The notes: generated from the letters alone by a model not told the origin. 53,685 nt of DNA from Spartobacteria bacterium UBA5019 (GCA_002396485.1 DGXZ01000071.1:1-53685); one strand, 5' to 3'. Numbered from the stretch's first letter, positions 33,038 to 42,122 are shown. Numbers and translations: made by a program.

Positions 33038-35755
33038 ATGGAAACTAAGCAATACCAGAAAACCTCGTTGCACTGGCTGCGTCGCTATTATCAAAAATGC
33101 CGGGTGATGCAGGAGACGGGGGACACGTTTCCAGCTTCGACGGCCTTCACCTCGGTGACGGCGGAAATTCACGAGGGCCAGGGTCTGCCCTACGCGCCGG
33201 TGAAGCAGGTGCCGGGCATACCGTATGTGTGCCTCCGCATTCCCACGGGTGGCGGCAAGACGCTGGTAGCTTGTGAAGCAGTGTCGCTCGGCGTGAAGGA
33301 GCTTTTGCAGAAGGACCGTGCGCTCATCCTCTGGCTAGTGCCGAGTGACACAATCCGCTCGCAAACGCTTTCCCGTCTCCAAGACAGTGCCGACCCCTAC
33401 CGGCAGAGCTTGGACACGAATCTCGGCCATATTGCCGTGCTGGACATCGACGAGGCCACGCGCATGAAGCGAGCGCTGCTGGACAGCCACACCGTCATCG
33501 TGGTGGCGACGATGCAGGCTTTCCGTCGGAAGGACATGAGCGCGCTGAATGTCTATAAGAACAATGGTGAACTGATGACCCATTTCGAGAATCTGCCCGC
33601 TGCTTTGCTGGATGTGGTGGAGCGCGAGCCGGAGGGTCATTTCAATCAGTCGCTGGTGAATGTATTCCGTATCCGTCGGCCCTTTGTTATCATCGACGAG
33701 GCGCACAATGCGCGGCAGCCGCTTTCTTTTGAAACGCTGCGCCGCCTAAACCCCAGCGCGGTGCTGGAACTAACGGCAACGCCGAATCTGAAAGCGCAGA
33801 CGGTGAAGGAGGACGGCGAGACCTTTGAAAATCCGCCGAGCAATGTGCTGCACTCTGTCTCTGCGTATGCGCTGAAGGCGGAGGAGATGATCAAGCTGCC
33901 AATCTACCTGCGCTATCGGGAGCCGTGGGACGCGCTGCTGGGCGATGCGATTGGTCTACTGAAACACTTGGACGGCGAAGCACGGCAGGAGGAGGCACTC
34001 ACGCAGGAACACATCCGCCCGATCATGCTGCTGCAAGCGCAGCCCGAGTATAAGGATAAGGCGAGCATCACTGTGGAGGTGGTGGAGTCTGCATTGAAAG
34101 AGAAGTTTGGCATCCCGGAGGAAGAAATTTGCGTGCATACCGGTGACCGGCGCGGGCTGGATGGAATCAATGTGCTGACGAAAGAGAGCAAGGTGCGGTT
34201 CATCATCACGGTGCAGGCGCTCAAGGAGGGCTGGGATTGCCCGTGGGCCTATGTGCTGTTTTCCGTGGCGGAGATGAGCAGCAGCAAGGCAGTGGAGCAA
34301 ATTCTTGGGCGTGTATTGAGAATGCCGAAGGCGAAGCGCAAGCAGCGCGATGACCTGAACAATGCGTATGCGTTTGTGGCTTCGTCGAAGTTCGACGACG
34401 CAGCGAAGGCGTTAAAGGACGGGCTGATTGCGTCAGGTTTTGAAGGTCAGGATGCGGAGGAGTTGGTCATTGAGCATCCTTTTCTCCCCGGCTTGACATC
34501 GGAACCGTCGAAAGTGCCGGAGACGCCCGCGACGACCAAGTTGAGCGATGTGCCGAAAGCGGCGCTGCCGATGGATTTGATCGACGCCGTGGTTTGGAAT
34601 CCCGAGACAGGCGAGCTGACCGTCGAGAAGACACTGTCAAAAGAACAGGAAGAAGCCGTGGTGAATTGGGCTGGAACGGAAAAGGCCAAAGAGGAGGTGC
34701 GTGCCGCAGTGAACAAACGCGCAGGCCACGCCTTCGGTGCGACGAGAGCAAAGTCCAGCCCGGCTGACAACGGAGTGAAGTTCGCCGTGCCAGTGCTGGC
34801 ACTAAAGCAGGGCGAGTTCTTTCACCAGTTCGAGGAAGATGACCTCATCGAGCGCAATAACTGGACACTGGCAAATTCGGATGCTGACATGCCCGCCTTT
34901 ATCATCCCCATGGAACAACGGGGCATCGTGATCGACATTGAGAAGAACGCCACAACGGAGCGTGAGAAGATTCAGAGCCGTTTCCTCGCAGACGCCGATC
35001 GGCAACAACGGCTCTTGGAAACAAGCACGGCTTGGCCAGTGGCGAAGCTCATAGTGACCATAGCCCGCGCTTTCCCACATGAAGGGCTGACGGATGCGGA
35101 GATGGATATCTGGCTTCAGCGCGTGGTTTCGGAGTTGGAGAAGCGCGGCATCACGCTGGAACAAATGACGGCGCATCGCCACCGGCTTTTCAAAGCGGTG
35201 GCGGCCCGTGTGAACGACTTGGAGAAGCTGAATCGCAAGAAGGTGTATGAGACGCTGCTCTTTGGCGATGGCTCCGGCACCGTCTATGTGACTCTGGCCA
35301 GTGTGTTCACATTCCACCCGAACAAGTATCCCGTGGGCGACCGCTACCACGGCCTCGAGCTTCCCCGGCACTACTACAAGGAGATTGGAGCGATGAACGA
35401 CGAGGAGGTTAAATGCGCGCAAGTCATCGCGCATGATGAGCGGATTGAAACATGGGTGCGGAATCTGGAGCGGGAGCCAAGGCTTTCGTTTTGGATTCAG
35501 ACTAGCACCGACAAGTTCTATCCCGACTTCGTCGCGAAGCTGCCGAACGGGAAAGTCCTCGCGGTGGAATACAAGGGTCTTGACCGTGCGACCAACGACG
35601 ACACCAAGGAGAAGGAACGCCTCGGCAAGCTGTGGGAAGAACGCAGCGGCGGGCAGTGCTTCTTCGAGATGGTGAAAGGGCCGGGCGAACTCGGAAAGAT
35701 TCAGGACGCGATCAAGAAGGCGTCAGCAAGTGTCCTTACTGAAACAAAGCCATGA
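33038..35755 (+). CDS. res: Type III restriction enzyme, Res subunit
   Basis: A 905-aa SF2 helicase-nuclease. It has Walker A IPTGGGKTLVACEA (~68-80), a DEAH box in VIIDEAHNARQP (~218), motif III ELTATPNLKA, and motif VI region SKAVEQILGRVLRMP. A C-terminal PD-(D/E)xK nuclease is seen as FYPDFVAKLP followed by VLAVEYKG (~827-845). It pairs with Mod for ATP-dependent translocation and cleavage. It follows the 65-aa gene by 6 bp and overlaps the DUF262 gene at ATGA 35752-35755. Confidence 0.92.
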   Translation: METKQYQKTSLHWLRRYYQKCRVMQETGDTFPASTAFTSVTAEIHEGQGLPYAPVKQVPGIPYVCLRIPTGGGKTLVACEAVSLGVKELLQKDRALILWLVPSDTIRSQTLSRLQDSADPYRQSLDTNLGHIAVLDIDEATRMKRALLDSHTVIVVATMQAFRRKDMSALNVYKNNGELMTHFENLPAALLDVVEREPEGHFNQSLVNVFRIRRPFVIIDEAHNARQPLSFETLRRLNPSAVLELTATPNLKAQTVKEDGETFENPPSNVLHSVSAYALKAEEMIKLPIYLRYREPWDALLGDAIGLLKHLDGEARQEEALTQEHIRPIMLLQAQPEYKDKASITVEVVESALKEKFGIPEEEICVHTGDRRGLDGINVLTKESKVRFIITVQALKEGWDCPWAYVLFSVAEMSSSKAVEQILGRVLRMPKAKRKQRDDLNNAYAFVASSKFDDAAKALKDGLIASGFEGQDAEELVIEHPFLPGLTSEPSKVPETPATTKLSDVPKAALPMDLIDAVVWNPETGELTVEKTLSKEQEEAVVNWAGTEKAKEEVRAAVNKRAGHAFGATRAKSSPADNGVKFAVPVLALKQGEFFHQFEEDDLIERNNWTLANSDADMPAFIIPMEQRGIVIDIEKNATTEREKIQSRFLADADRQQRLLETSTAWPVAKLIVTIARAFPHEGLTDAEMDIWLQRVVSELEKRGITLEQMTAHRHRLFKAVAARVNDLEKLNRKKVYETLLFGDGSGTVYVTLASVFTFHPNKYPVGDRYHGLELPRHYYKEIGAMNDEEVKCAQVIAHDERIETWVRNLEREPRLSFWIQTSTDKFYPDFVAKLPNGKVLAVEYKGLDRATNDDTKEKERLGKLWEERSGGQCFFEMVKGPGELGKIQDAIKKASASVLTETKP

Positions 35756-37608
35756 GCAAACTCACCAATAAAATCGAAGCCCACGACCGGAAGGTATCTG
35801 AGGTCCTCGAAAACAAGAAATATACGGTCGATTACTTCCAGCGTGAATACAACTGGCAGCGACGACACATCGAACAACTGATCAACGATCTCACCAGCGC
35901 CTTCTTAAACGAATACCAAGAAGGCGACGCCCGCACGGAAGGAGAGAACTACAACAACTACTACCTCGGGCCCTTCGTCGTTAGCGAAAAGGCCGGACAG
36001 CGCAGCATCATCGACGGCCAGCAGCGTCTGACTTCGTTGACGCTCCTGCTCATCTACCTAAACAATCTTCAGCAAACGCTTGGGGTAGCAGAGAAAATTG
36101 AGCCGATGATCTTTTCCGAGCACCGAGGCATGAAGTCATTCAATCTTCAGGTCGAAGAACGGCGAGAATGCCTGGAGAAACTGTTTCAGACCGGCGCTTA
36201 CACCCTCCGGAGTGGTGATGACGCCTCGACCGTGAATATGGCCGAGCGCTACGCCGATATCACCGATTGCTTCCCCGAGGAAATCAAGGGAACCACTCTC
36301 CCGTTCTTCATTGATTGGTTGAAGTATAATGTGGTGCTCGTGGAAATCGTCGCCTATTCGGATGACAACGCCTACACGATCTTCGAGACGATGAATGATC
36401 GGGGCCTGAACCTCACCCCGACTGAAATGCTGAAAGGATTCATCCTTTCGCGCTTTGACCAGGCACCCAAACGCATCAAAGCAAACGACCATTGGAAAAA
36501 GGCTATCGAGGCCCTGAAGGCATTCGATGCAAATGAGGACCAGAGCTTCTTCCAAGCTTGGCTGCGCGCCTGCTACGCGGATTCAATCCGGCCAGGAAAA
36601 GCTGGATCACAGAACGAAGATTTTGAAAAGATCGGCACCCGCTTCCATAGCTGGGTGCGGGACAATCTTAAAAAGATGAAACTCGACCCTGAACACCCGG
36701 ACGACTTCGAGCAGTTCGTTTCAGGGGATTTCAAGTTTTTCCACGAAGCATACCTGCGAATATTGCGCTCCCAAGCAACTCTGAACACTCCGCTGCAACA
36801 CGTTTATTACATCGCTCGCTGGGGCATTGCTTCATCCCAGAGCTACCCGCTCATGTTAGCCCCGCTAGATCCTGCGGATTCACCCAAAACTGTGGATGCA
36901 AAAATCGATTTGGTGGCCCGTTATATCGAAACGTTCGCCGTCAGGAGATCGGTTAACTTCCGGAAGTTTTCCGCCAGCTCGATTCGCTACACGATGTATT
37001 CCTTGGTGAAGGAAATTCGAAACAAAGACCTGCCGACACTGCGCGCCTTGCTTTCCGCGAAGATCAAGGAGTTGGATTCCGGATGGGACGAGTTTACACA
37101 TTTCCTAATGCACGGACAAAATAAGCGCTTCGTGAAATACCTGCTGTCACGGATCACCGCATACGTGGAGCAAGGCGCAGGCATGACCACCACTTTCCAG
37201 ACCTACTACGAGAGTCCGGGAGGGAAGCCATTTGAGGTTGAACACATCTGGGCAGATGATTTTAGCGCTCACACAGACGAGTTCACTGAGAAGGGCGACT
37301 TTGCTGAGTGGCGCAATAGCGTTGGCGCGCTCGTGTTGCTTCCGAACGGGACCAACCAATCCTACAACGCCAAGCCCTACGCAGAGAAAATTGCTCACTA
37401 CCAAAAGGAAAATCTCCTTGTGCGTTCGCTTTGCCCGCTGGCTTATCAAAATAACCCAAACTTCACGAATTGGGCATCCGCCCGGGGTCTGAAATTTGCG
37501 CCCCACCCCGAGTTCAAAAAAGCGGACATTCTAACACGCCAGTCACTTTACCAAAAAGTTTGCGAGGACATCTGGGCGTTTCCCTCTGCTGGAGATGGAG
37601 TGTCTTAA
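35752..37608 (+). CDS. GmrSD-like DUF262/DUF1524 nuclease
   Basis: A 618-aa fused protein. The N-terminal DUF262 (ParB-like NTPase fold) has YFQREYNWQRRHIEQLINDL (~25-44), the IDGQQRLTSLTLLL motif (~85-98) and FETMNDRGLNLTPTEMLKGF (~205-225). The C-terminal DUF1524 His-Me-finger nuclease has EVEHIWADDF (~497) and NSVGALVLLPNGTNQSYNAK (~523-542). GmrSD enzymes cleave DNA carrying modified (for example glucosylated hydroxymethyl) cytosine. Its ATG overlaps the res stop, so this type IV-like nuclease belongs to the same operon as the type III system. Confidence 0.9.
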   Translation: MSKLTNKIEAHDRKVSEVLENKKYTVDYFQREYNWQRRHIEQLINDLTSAFLNEYQEGDARTEGENYNNYYLGPFVVSEKAGQRSIIDGQQRLTSLTLLLIYLNNLQQTLGVAEKIEPMIFSEHRGMKSFNLQVEERRECLEKLFQTGAYTLRSGDDASTVNMAERYADITDCFPEEIKGTTLPFFIDWLKYNVVLVEIVAYSDDNAYTIFETMNDRGLNLTPTEMLKGFILSRFDQAPKRIKANDHWKKAIEALKAFDANEDQSFFQAWLRACYADSIRPGKAGSQNEDFEKIGTRFHSWVRDNLKKMKLDPEHPDDFEQFVSGDFKFFHEAYLRILRSQATLNTPLQHVYYIARWGIASSQSYPLMLAPLDPADSPKTVDAKIDLVARYIETFAVRRSVNFRKFSASSIRYTMYSLVKEIRNKDLPTLRALLSAKIKELDSGWDEFTHFLMHGQNKRFVKYLLSRITAYVEQGAGMTTTFQTYYESPGGKPFEVEHIWADDFSAHTDEFTEKGDFAEWRNSVGALVLLPNGTNQSYNAKPYAEKIAHYQKENLLVRSLCPLAYQNNPNFTNWASARGLKFAPHPEFKKADILTRQSLYQKVCEDIWAFPSAGDGVS

Positions 37609-37652
37609 TGCCGCTGTATTACCCTTGATGGCTGAGTCGTTCCATTTCTAAT

Positions 37653-37878
37653 AGCGAGAGCAGCACGGACAAGCTCTGCAAGCTGGCGAACCGTTTCAAA
37701 GATGCCAAGGACCCGTTCCGTATCGTAATCGTGCGCGACATGTGGCTCACCGGATTCCACGCGCCCCTGCCTGCACACGATGTATGCCGACAAGCCGATG
37801 CAGGGCCACGGCCTCATGCAGGCCATCGCCCGCGTGAACCGCGTGAACCGCGTCTTCCGCGACAAGCCCGAGGAGAGG
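37653..37878 (+). pseudogene. hsdR C-terminal-region scar with frameshift
   Basis: The conceptual peptide LANRFKDAKDPFRIVIVRDM then WLTGFHAP shifts frame at the C-run near 37758 and continues CLHTMYADKPMQGHGLMQA, IARVNRV, NRVFRDKPE. This is the helicase motif V-VI segment of type I restriction subunit HsdR (normally DMWLTGFDAPxLxTMYxDKP). It has one extra C and a duplicated NRV. Only ~75 residues of a ~1000-residue protein remain. It starts 45 bp after the DUF262/DUF1524 stop. Confidence 0.8.
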
Positions 37879-37908
37879 GGGTCCCGATGTTCCCGTTCAT
37901 ACCTCCCG

Positions 37909-38120
37909 CGTATTGACGCATTTTTTAGCCGAGTTTCCGTCAGAGGGGTCAGTCCCGCGTATTGACGCATTTTTTAGCCGAGTTTGCGGGTTGCCATAGT
38001 TGTTGCTCTGAGGTGCTGATGCCGACGAGGACGTCGGCGTTCCGGTCGAGAACTTTTCTCCGTGCCTTGGTGTCTCCGTGAGAGGCTTGCGCCGCAGGCG
38101 ATGTGGTGGAAACGCCGTGA
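37909..38120. repeat. Direct repeat, copies 1 (partial) and 2
   Basis: The phrase CCCGCGTATTGACGCATTTT opens at 37909 (short partial, to ~37947) and again at 37953. From there the repeat runs through GAGGTGCTGATGCCGACGAG to GCGATGTGGTGGAAACGCCG. It contains a GCCGACG-AGGA-CGTCGGC hairpin. Copy 3 is at 38256. Confidence 0.85.
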
Positions 38121-38163
38121 AGAATTGCCTTCAAGGCGTTGTCTGAATTTTACCTTGACGATA

Positions 38164-38181
38164 TGTATCCTTCTGGATACA
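38164..38181. promoter_or_regulatory. 7-bp inverted repeat, candidate toxin-antitoxin operator
   Basis: TGTATCC and GGATACA are exact inverted repeats around TTCT, directly upstream of an ATG at 38190 that opens only an 11-residue frame (MDIRKPEEFSK). This is the promoter layout of HigBA/XRE-type operons; the coding part seems lost. Confidence 0.4.
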
Positions 38182-38255
38182 CTTCTTGCAATGGATATTC
38201 GCAAACCCGAGGAGTTCTCAAAATAGCTCGATGGCCTAAACGATATTCACTTAGG

Positions 38256-38429
38256 GGGTCAGTCCCGCGTATTGACGCATTTTTAGCCGAATTTCCGAGT
38301 TGCCATACTTGTCTTGCTCTGAGGTGCTGATGCCGACGAGGACGTCGGCGTTCCGGCCGAGAACTTTTCTCCGTGCCTTGGTGTCTCCGTGAGAGGCTTG
38401 CGCCGCAGGCGATGTGGTGGAAACGCGGT
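38256..38429. repeat. Direct repeat, copy 3
   Basis: Begins GGTCAGTCCCGCGTATTGAC and runs to GATGTGGTGGAAACGCGGTG. It is near-identical to copy 2 (37953-38120) over ~170 bp, with small differences around CCGAATTTCCGAG. The next gene (vapC) ends 29 bp further on. Confidence 0.85.
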
Positions 38430-38457
38430 GGAGATTATGCCGCATTTTTATCGGCTT

Positions 38458-38874
38458 TCAGCCCAGAAATGGATTCACTACTCGGACTCCGTCGTAATTC
38501 TGGCCGTGGTTCAGGTCTTCGGAATAAAGTGTGCTGCAACCCAGTTCCACAGCGGCCGCAATGATCGTGGCGTCCCAGTGCGAAACTTGAAACCTGCGAC
38601 GGATTTGCACCGAGGCGAGGATCAGATCGAGGGAGACGGGCAAGAGCGTGACTGTTGCCGCGAGTTCCAGCATGGCATGGATGTTTGTTTCGCTGATCCC
38701 CAGTTGTTTCTTCCTCAGCGCATTGGCGATGTATTCCTGCAAGACTTGGGCGGACAACGCAAACGGCGCCCCGATCATCAACGCTTGGGCTTGCTCTCTT
38801 TTGGTTTTGTCCTCCGTCGCGTTCGAACTCGCGTAGAGCAGCACATTCGCGTCCAGGAAAATCTTAGCGATCAT
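38458..38874 (-). CDS. vapC: PIN-domain toxin, VapC-like
   Basis: A 138-aa PIN-domain protein. The acidic active-site residues are visible in KIFLDANVLLYA (Asp ~8), LQEYIANAL (Glu ~47), and SHWDATIIAAAVELGCSTLY followed by SEDLNHGQ. VapC toxins are Mg2+-dependent RNases that cleave tRNA or rRNA. Its start overlaps the end of the antitoxin gene by 11 bp. It lies beside the ~170-bp repeats. Confidence 0.88.
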   Translation of the reverse strand: MIAKIFLDANVLLYASSNATEDKTKREQAQALMIGAPFALSAQVLQEYIANALRKKQLGISETNIHAMLELAATVTLLPVSLDLILASVQIRRRFQVSHWDATIIAAAVELGCSTLYSEDLNHGQNYDGVRVVNPFLG

Positions 38875-39103
38875 AGATTTCCTCCCGCCTGAGGGGGGCC
38901 ATGGGTTCCGTGTTGGACGCCCTCATCGCTTGTAGCAAACGCTTCACGGTCGCTTGGCGGTTCTTTTCCTCGTCTTCCGCTGGAGTGCGAAACCACAATT
39001 TCAACGCTTGAACCATGATGTCCTTAAGTGTGGTGCTACGCTCGGCCGCCATGACCTTGGCTTGTTGGAAAAGTTCGTCAGGAAGCTCGATCGTTGTTTT
39101 CAT
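38864..39103 (-). CDS. vapB: Ribbon-helix-helix antitoxin, VapB-like
   Basis: A 79-aa protein. The N-terminal MKTTIELPDELFQQAKVMAA is a classical beta-strand plus helix of RHH/CopG-type VapB antitoxins, followed by RSTTLKDIMVQAL. The C-terminal part (~50-79) should wrap the toxin. It precedes vapC with an 11-bp overlap, the usual antitoxin-first order, and probably represses the operon with the toxin. Confidence 0.85.
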   Translation of the reverse strand: MKTTIELPDELFQQAKVMAAERSTTLKDIMVQALKLWFRTPAEDEEKNRQATVKRLLQAMRASNTEPMAPLRREEIYDR

Positions 39104-39441
39104 TCCCCATATTTATGGGAAAACGGGTGTTTTTGCAAGGGCGAAGTTGCCACCTCTTTGCCTATTGGAGCAATTCGTAAAAGAGTCGATCCCGCGACTT
39201 GTCACTTTGAAATCGATTTTTACAAACTTGAATAGTTTACGAAATCTATTCATTTCAGGCCAAGAATTCACACAATACTCTTATAATAAATATATTAATT
39301 TTTTGAATAGATAAACGATTCTATTCACACGAGCGAATTGAATGCTTAGTCGCAATGATATAACCGCACAAATCTCGGAATCATTTCGAAAAATTGCCAG
39401 AGCCCACGCCGCCGCCCTTTCAAGTTGAGGCGAGCGGGCCT
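39104..39441. other. AT-rich gap without genes
   Basis: About 340 bp. The section 39225-39330 is strongly AT-rich (AATACTCTTATAATAAATAT) and contains ATTCATTT/GAATAG-type short repeats (CTATTCATTT, GAATAGATAA, CTATTCACAC). No gene or clear terminator is visible. It separates the vapBC pair from the carbon module. Confidence 0.4.
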
Positions 39442-40314
39442 TCAGGGATTGCAAAACGGGCAATGTGCGGGATCGGCGGTTTTGAGATCTGTGCGTGGGC
39501 GGGATTCGAGGTGCGGGCAGATCACGCAGCGGAATTCTTGGGCTTTCCAATCGTTGGTTGGCTCACCGCACCATGCGCAGGGAAGGCCGATTTCGTAGCG
39601 GGCGAGGCCGAATCCCGGCGCAGCACATGCGGGACAGGCGCACAGCATGCGGGAGAGCAGGTCATCACATGCAGCGCCGATGTTTTGCATGCGCGACGGA
39701 TTCCGGTGTGCGCGCAGGTCACTTTCGACAAAAACAATTCCTCGCTCCGAGAGTGACACGCATTCTTGAAAGGCAGTGTGCAAAGCATCCCAATCGGCGA
39801 TGTCTTTTCGGATGCGCAAATCATGCTCGTCGTTTGGGCGCAGCACCACGGCGTGCGATGGGAATTTTATGTCTTCGGCAAAGGCGGTGAGTTTATCCCA
39901 ATCATCGAAACTCCCCGAGGAGTGATGTCCCGGCAGGCGGACCGCGCCTGTGATTTCCAAACCGCGCTGCCTGTCGATGAGGGTAAGCACCTCCAGATTG
40001 AAAGACACCAGCCCAAAGGGTCCCGGAGCAAATGATCCCTCACTGCCGAGGCCGAGAGGGATACCGGAGAGTTCGATGGCCAGTTCGGCCTTCCTGCGGG
40101 CGGCGTCGAGTTGACTGCCGAATCGCGGCACATCGCGGGTGAAGGAGCCGAGCGTGTCGGTGTCGAAGGAATCGACAAGGGTTACCGACGCGCCGAGCGC
40201 CTGCTCGAAACGCGGTGCAATTTCGCGTTCCTTGGCGTGCATGGTCAACAAGGCAAAGGACGCGCCCGCATAGGAGGCGCGTCCTTCGGTCTCTGGATTT
40301 TTCTCAATTCCCAT
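39442..40314 (-). CDS. DUF6671-like cysteine-rich protein
   Basis: A 290-aa protein. The N-terminal and middle parts (FALLTMHAKEREIAPRFEQA, LGLGSEGSF, VRLPGHHS, FPSHAVVLRPN) match what I recall of DUF6671. The C-terminal ~70 residues carry paired cysteines suited to zinc ribbons: CACPACAAPGFG, CAWCGEPT, CVICPH and CPFCNP. Function is unknown. ATG 40314 overlaps the carbonic anhydrase stop by 11 bp; the frame extends upstream to 40389 inside that gene. The coupling suggests a role in the carbon module or simple cotranscription. Confidence 0.75.
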   Translation of the reverse strand: MGIEKNPETEGRASYAGASFALLTMHAKEREIAPRFEQALGASVTLVDSFDTDTLGSFTRDVPRFGSQLDAARRKAELAIELSGIPLGLGSEGSFAPGPFGLVSFNLEVLTLIDRQRGLEITGAVRLPGHHSSGSFDDWDKLTAFAEDIKFPSHAVVLRPNDEHDLRIRKDIADWDALHTAFQECVSLSERGIVFVESDLRAHRNPSRMQNIGAACDDLLSRMLCACPACAAPGFGLARYEIGLPCAWCGEPTNDWKAQEFRCVICPHLESRPRTDLKTADPAHCPFCNP

Positions 40315-41002
40315 CGGCAAGGAAACGCACCTTGCCGGTGGCAAGATCGTGGACGCCACCCACGATCTTGATCGAACCGTTGGCGGCAAGCTCGCGGAGG
40401 ATGGGGCTTTTTTCTGTGAGTTGCTTCATTTGCAACTTCACGTTGCGCTCGACCACCTCGGAGACGAATTCCGGATTTTTCGAAGTGCAGGATTCCTTGT
40501 TTTTTGTGGATGCGGATTCGACCGCCGGCTTGATGCGCTCGAGCAGGCCGGTCAGGTGCCCGAGTTTGACATCGTCGATCGCGCCGATCACCGCTCCGCA
40601 GGAGGAATGGCCAACCACGGCGATGAGTTTGGCCCCGGCTGCTTTGGTTGCGAATTCCAGGCTGCCGAGCACATCATCATCGACGACATTTCCCGCCAGT
40701 CGCGCGTTGAAGACATCACCCAAGCCTTGGTCAAAGATAAGCTCGGACGAGGTGCGGGAATCCAGACAGCTCACGATAGCGGCAAAGGGCTTCTGCCCTC
40801 CGCTTGTCTCGCGGGCCTCGGCCAGCAAGTCGCGCCGGATTCCAACACCCGAGGCGAACCGTTCGTTGCCCGCTTTTAGATAGGCGAAGGCCTCATCGGG
40901 AGTGGATGGCTTGTTTTTAGACGAATCCGCGACGGATGCGCCCGCATGGAGTTGAGAAGTGGCGATCAACGCCACACAGACTGCGAGGTGTGTTATTTTC
41001 AT
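40304..41002 (-). CDS. Exported beta-carbonic anhydrase
   Basis: A 232-aa protein with an N-terminal signal peptide (MKITHLAVCVALIATSQLHA). It has a full beta-class core: zinc Cys and Asp/Arg dyad in IVSCLDSRTSSELIFDQGLG, NARLAGNVVDDD, and zinc His and Cys in VVGHSSCGAV. It interconverts CO2 and bicarbonate in the periplasm. I chose ATG 41002 because AAAGGA lies 10 bp upstream; ATG 41026 is possible. sbtA ends 32 bp upstream on the same strand, so the anhydrase and bicarbonate transporter are probably one operon. Confidence 0.9.
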   Translation of the reverse strand: MKITHLAVCVALIATSQLHAGASVADSSKNKPSTPDEAFAYLKAGNERFASGVGIRRDLLAEARETSGGQKPFAAIVSCLDSRTSSELIFDQGLGDVFNARLAGNVVDDDVLGSLEFATKAAGAKLIAVVGHSSCGAVIGAIDDVKLGHLTGLLERIKPAVESASTKNKESCTSKNPEFVSEVVERNVKLQMKQLTEKSPILRELAANGSIKIVGGVHDLATGKVRFLADGN

Positions 41003-41034
41003 AGTTTTCAATTGTTCCTTTTGCATTGAGCCCC

Positions 41035-42009
41035 TCAAGCCGGAACGAGCCAGCGGGCGAAAGAGTAGTAGGCGGGAATACCGAAGATCACATTGAACGG
41101 GAAGGTCAACGCGAGTGACGCCGTCAGATAAATAGCCGGACTCGCCGTCGGCAGGGCCACCCGAACGGCCGCTGGAGCTGCAATGTAACTGGCGCTGGCG
41201 GCCAATGTGCCAAGGATTGTGGCTCCGCCGACACTCATTCCGCACAAGGCTCCAAGCCATACGCCCAGCACGCCATGCAGGAAGGGCATTGCGATTGCAA
41301 AAACGACCAGCCTCCATCCGGCATGCTTCAAATCGCCAAGCCGCCGGCCGGTCACAAGCCCGACCTCCAACAGGAACAGGGTGAGAACTCCCCGGAAGGG
41401 TGCGTCAAAGAGTGGCGCCACCTGTTCGGCGCCTTTCTTGCCGGCCAGCAATCCGATAACCATGCCGCCGATGAGAAGCACAATCGATTTGCTGGTGATC
41501 AATTCCCGGAGCACTTCCCGGATACTTCCACCGCCGGCTTTGATGGTCGCCTTGCCGACCAGGAATATGGCTACGATGATGGCCGGCACCTCCATCACAG
41601 CAAGCAATGCGGCGACATACGGCTCGGCGGAGACCTTCAAAATTTCAAGAAAGGCCAAAGCCTCGCCGAAGGTGACTGCCGAGACCGAACCATAGTGCGC
41701 GGCCAGCGCGGCAGAGTTCACGCCGTCGAATTTTCCGAATTTCCGGAGCAACATGTAGCTCCAAACCGGAATTGCAAGGCTCAAGGCCAACGCGGCGACA
41801 AGCGGCTTCCAGAAATCCGAAAAAGCCACCCCGTCGAGCTTCGCCCCGCCTTTCAGCCCGATAGCAAACAACAGATAAATCGTCATCGCCGCATAGATCT
41901 CGGGCGGAATCTTCAGATCGCTCCGGATCAGGCTGGCAACGATGCCGAGTATGAAGGCGAGCACCATCGGGGAAAGGAGGCTCAGGGCGAGTGAATTCAG
42001 AATGTCCAT
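41035..42009 (-). CDS. sbtA: SbtA-type sodium-dependent bicarbonate transporter
   Basis: A 324-aa membrane protein with ten hydrophobic segments and the SbtA pattern: LSPMVLAFILGIVASLIRSD, PPEIYAAMTIYLLFAIGLKG, HYGSVSAVTFGEALAFL and GTLAASASYIAAPAAVRVAL. SbtA carries HCO3- with Na+ in cyanobacteria, where the PII-like SbtB regulates it. No sbtB-like gene is present here. It is the first gene of the sbtA-carbonic anhydrase-DUF6671 run and is divergent from a winged-helix regulator. Confidence 0.88.
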   Translation of the reverse strand: MDILNSLALSLLSPMVLAFILGIVASLIRSDLKIPPEIYAAMTIYLLFAIGLKGGAKLDGVAFSDFWKPLVAALALSLAIPVWSYMLLRKFGKFDGVNSAALAAHYGSVSAVTFGEALAFLEILKVSAEPYVAALLAVMEVPAIIVAIFLVGKATIKAGGGSIREVLRELITSKSIVLLIGGMVIGLLAGKKGAEQVAPLFDAPFRGVLTLFLLEVGLVTGRRLGDLKHAGWRLVVFAIAMPFLHGVLGVWLGALCGMSVGGATILGTLAASASYIAAPAAVRVALPTASPAIYLTASLALTFPFNVIFGIPAYYSFARWLVPA

Positions 42010-42047
42010 GGTTTTTTTCGTGGTTTGTTGGCTGCGGTTTTGTGTTA

Positions 42048-42061
42048 TATCATTCCTGATA
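42048..42061. promoter_or_regulatory. Inverted repeat in the sbtA/regulator divergent promoter
   Basis: TATCA-TTCC-TGATA is a perfect 5-bp inverted repeat in the 113-bp AT-rich gap between sbtA and the winged-helix gene. A second related phrase, GTGTATTATATG, follows at about 42084. It is a plausible operator for the divergent regulator, from position only. Confidence 0.35.
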
Positions 42062-42122
42062 CAAAAAACAGGAAAACTATGTCGTGTATTATATGTCTTA
42101 TTTTTTGCGTCAATCCTTTTTC

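Noticed and set aside
37949..38445. Two similar minus-strand frames inside the ~170-bp repeats (…VSTTSPAAQASHGDTKARRK…)
   Set aside because: They are similar only because the DNA repeats. Both differ at their ends, and no family features or ribosome-binding sites were seen.
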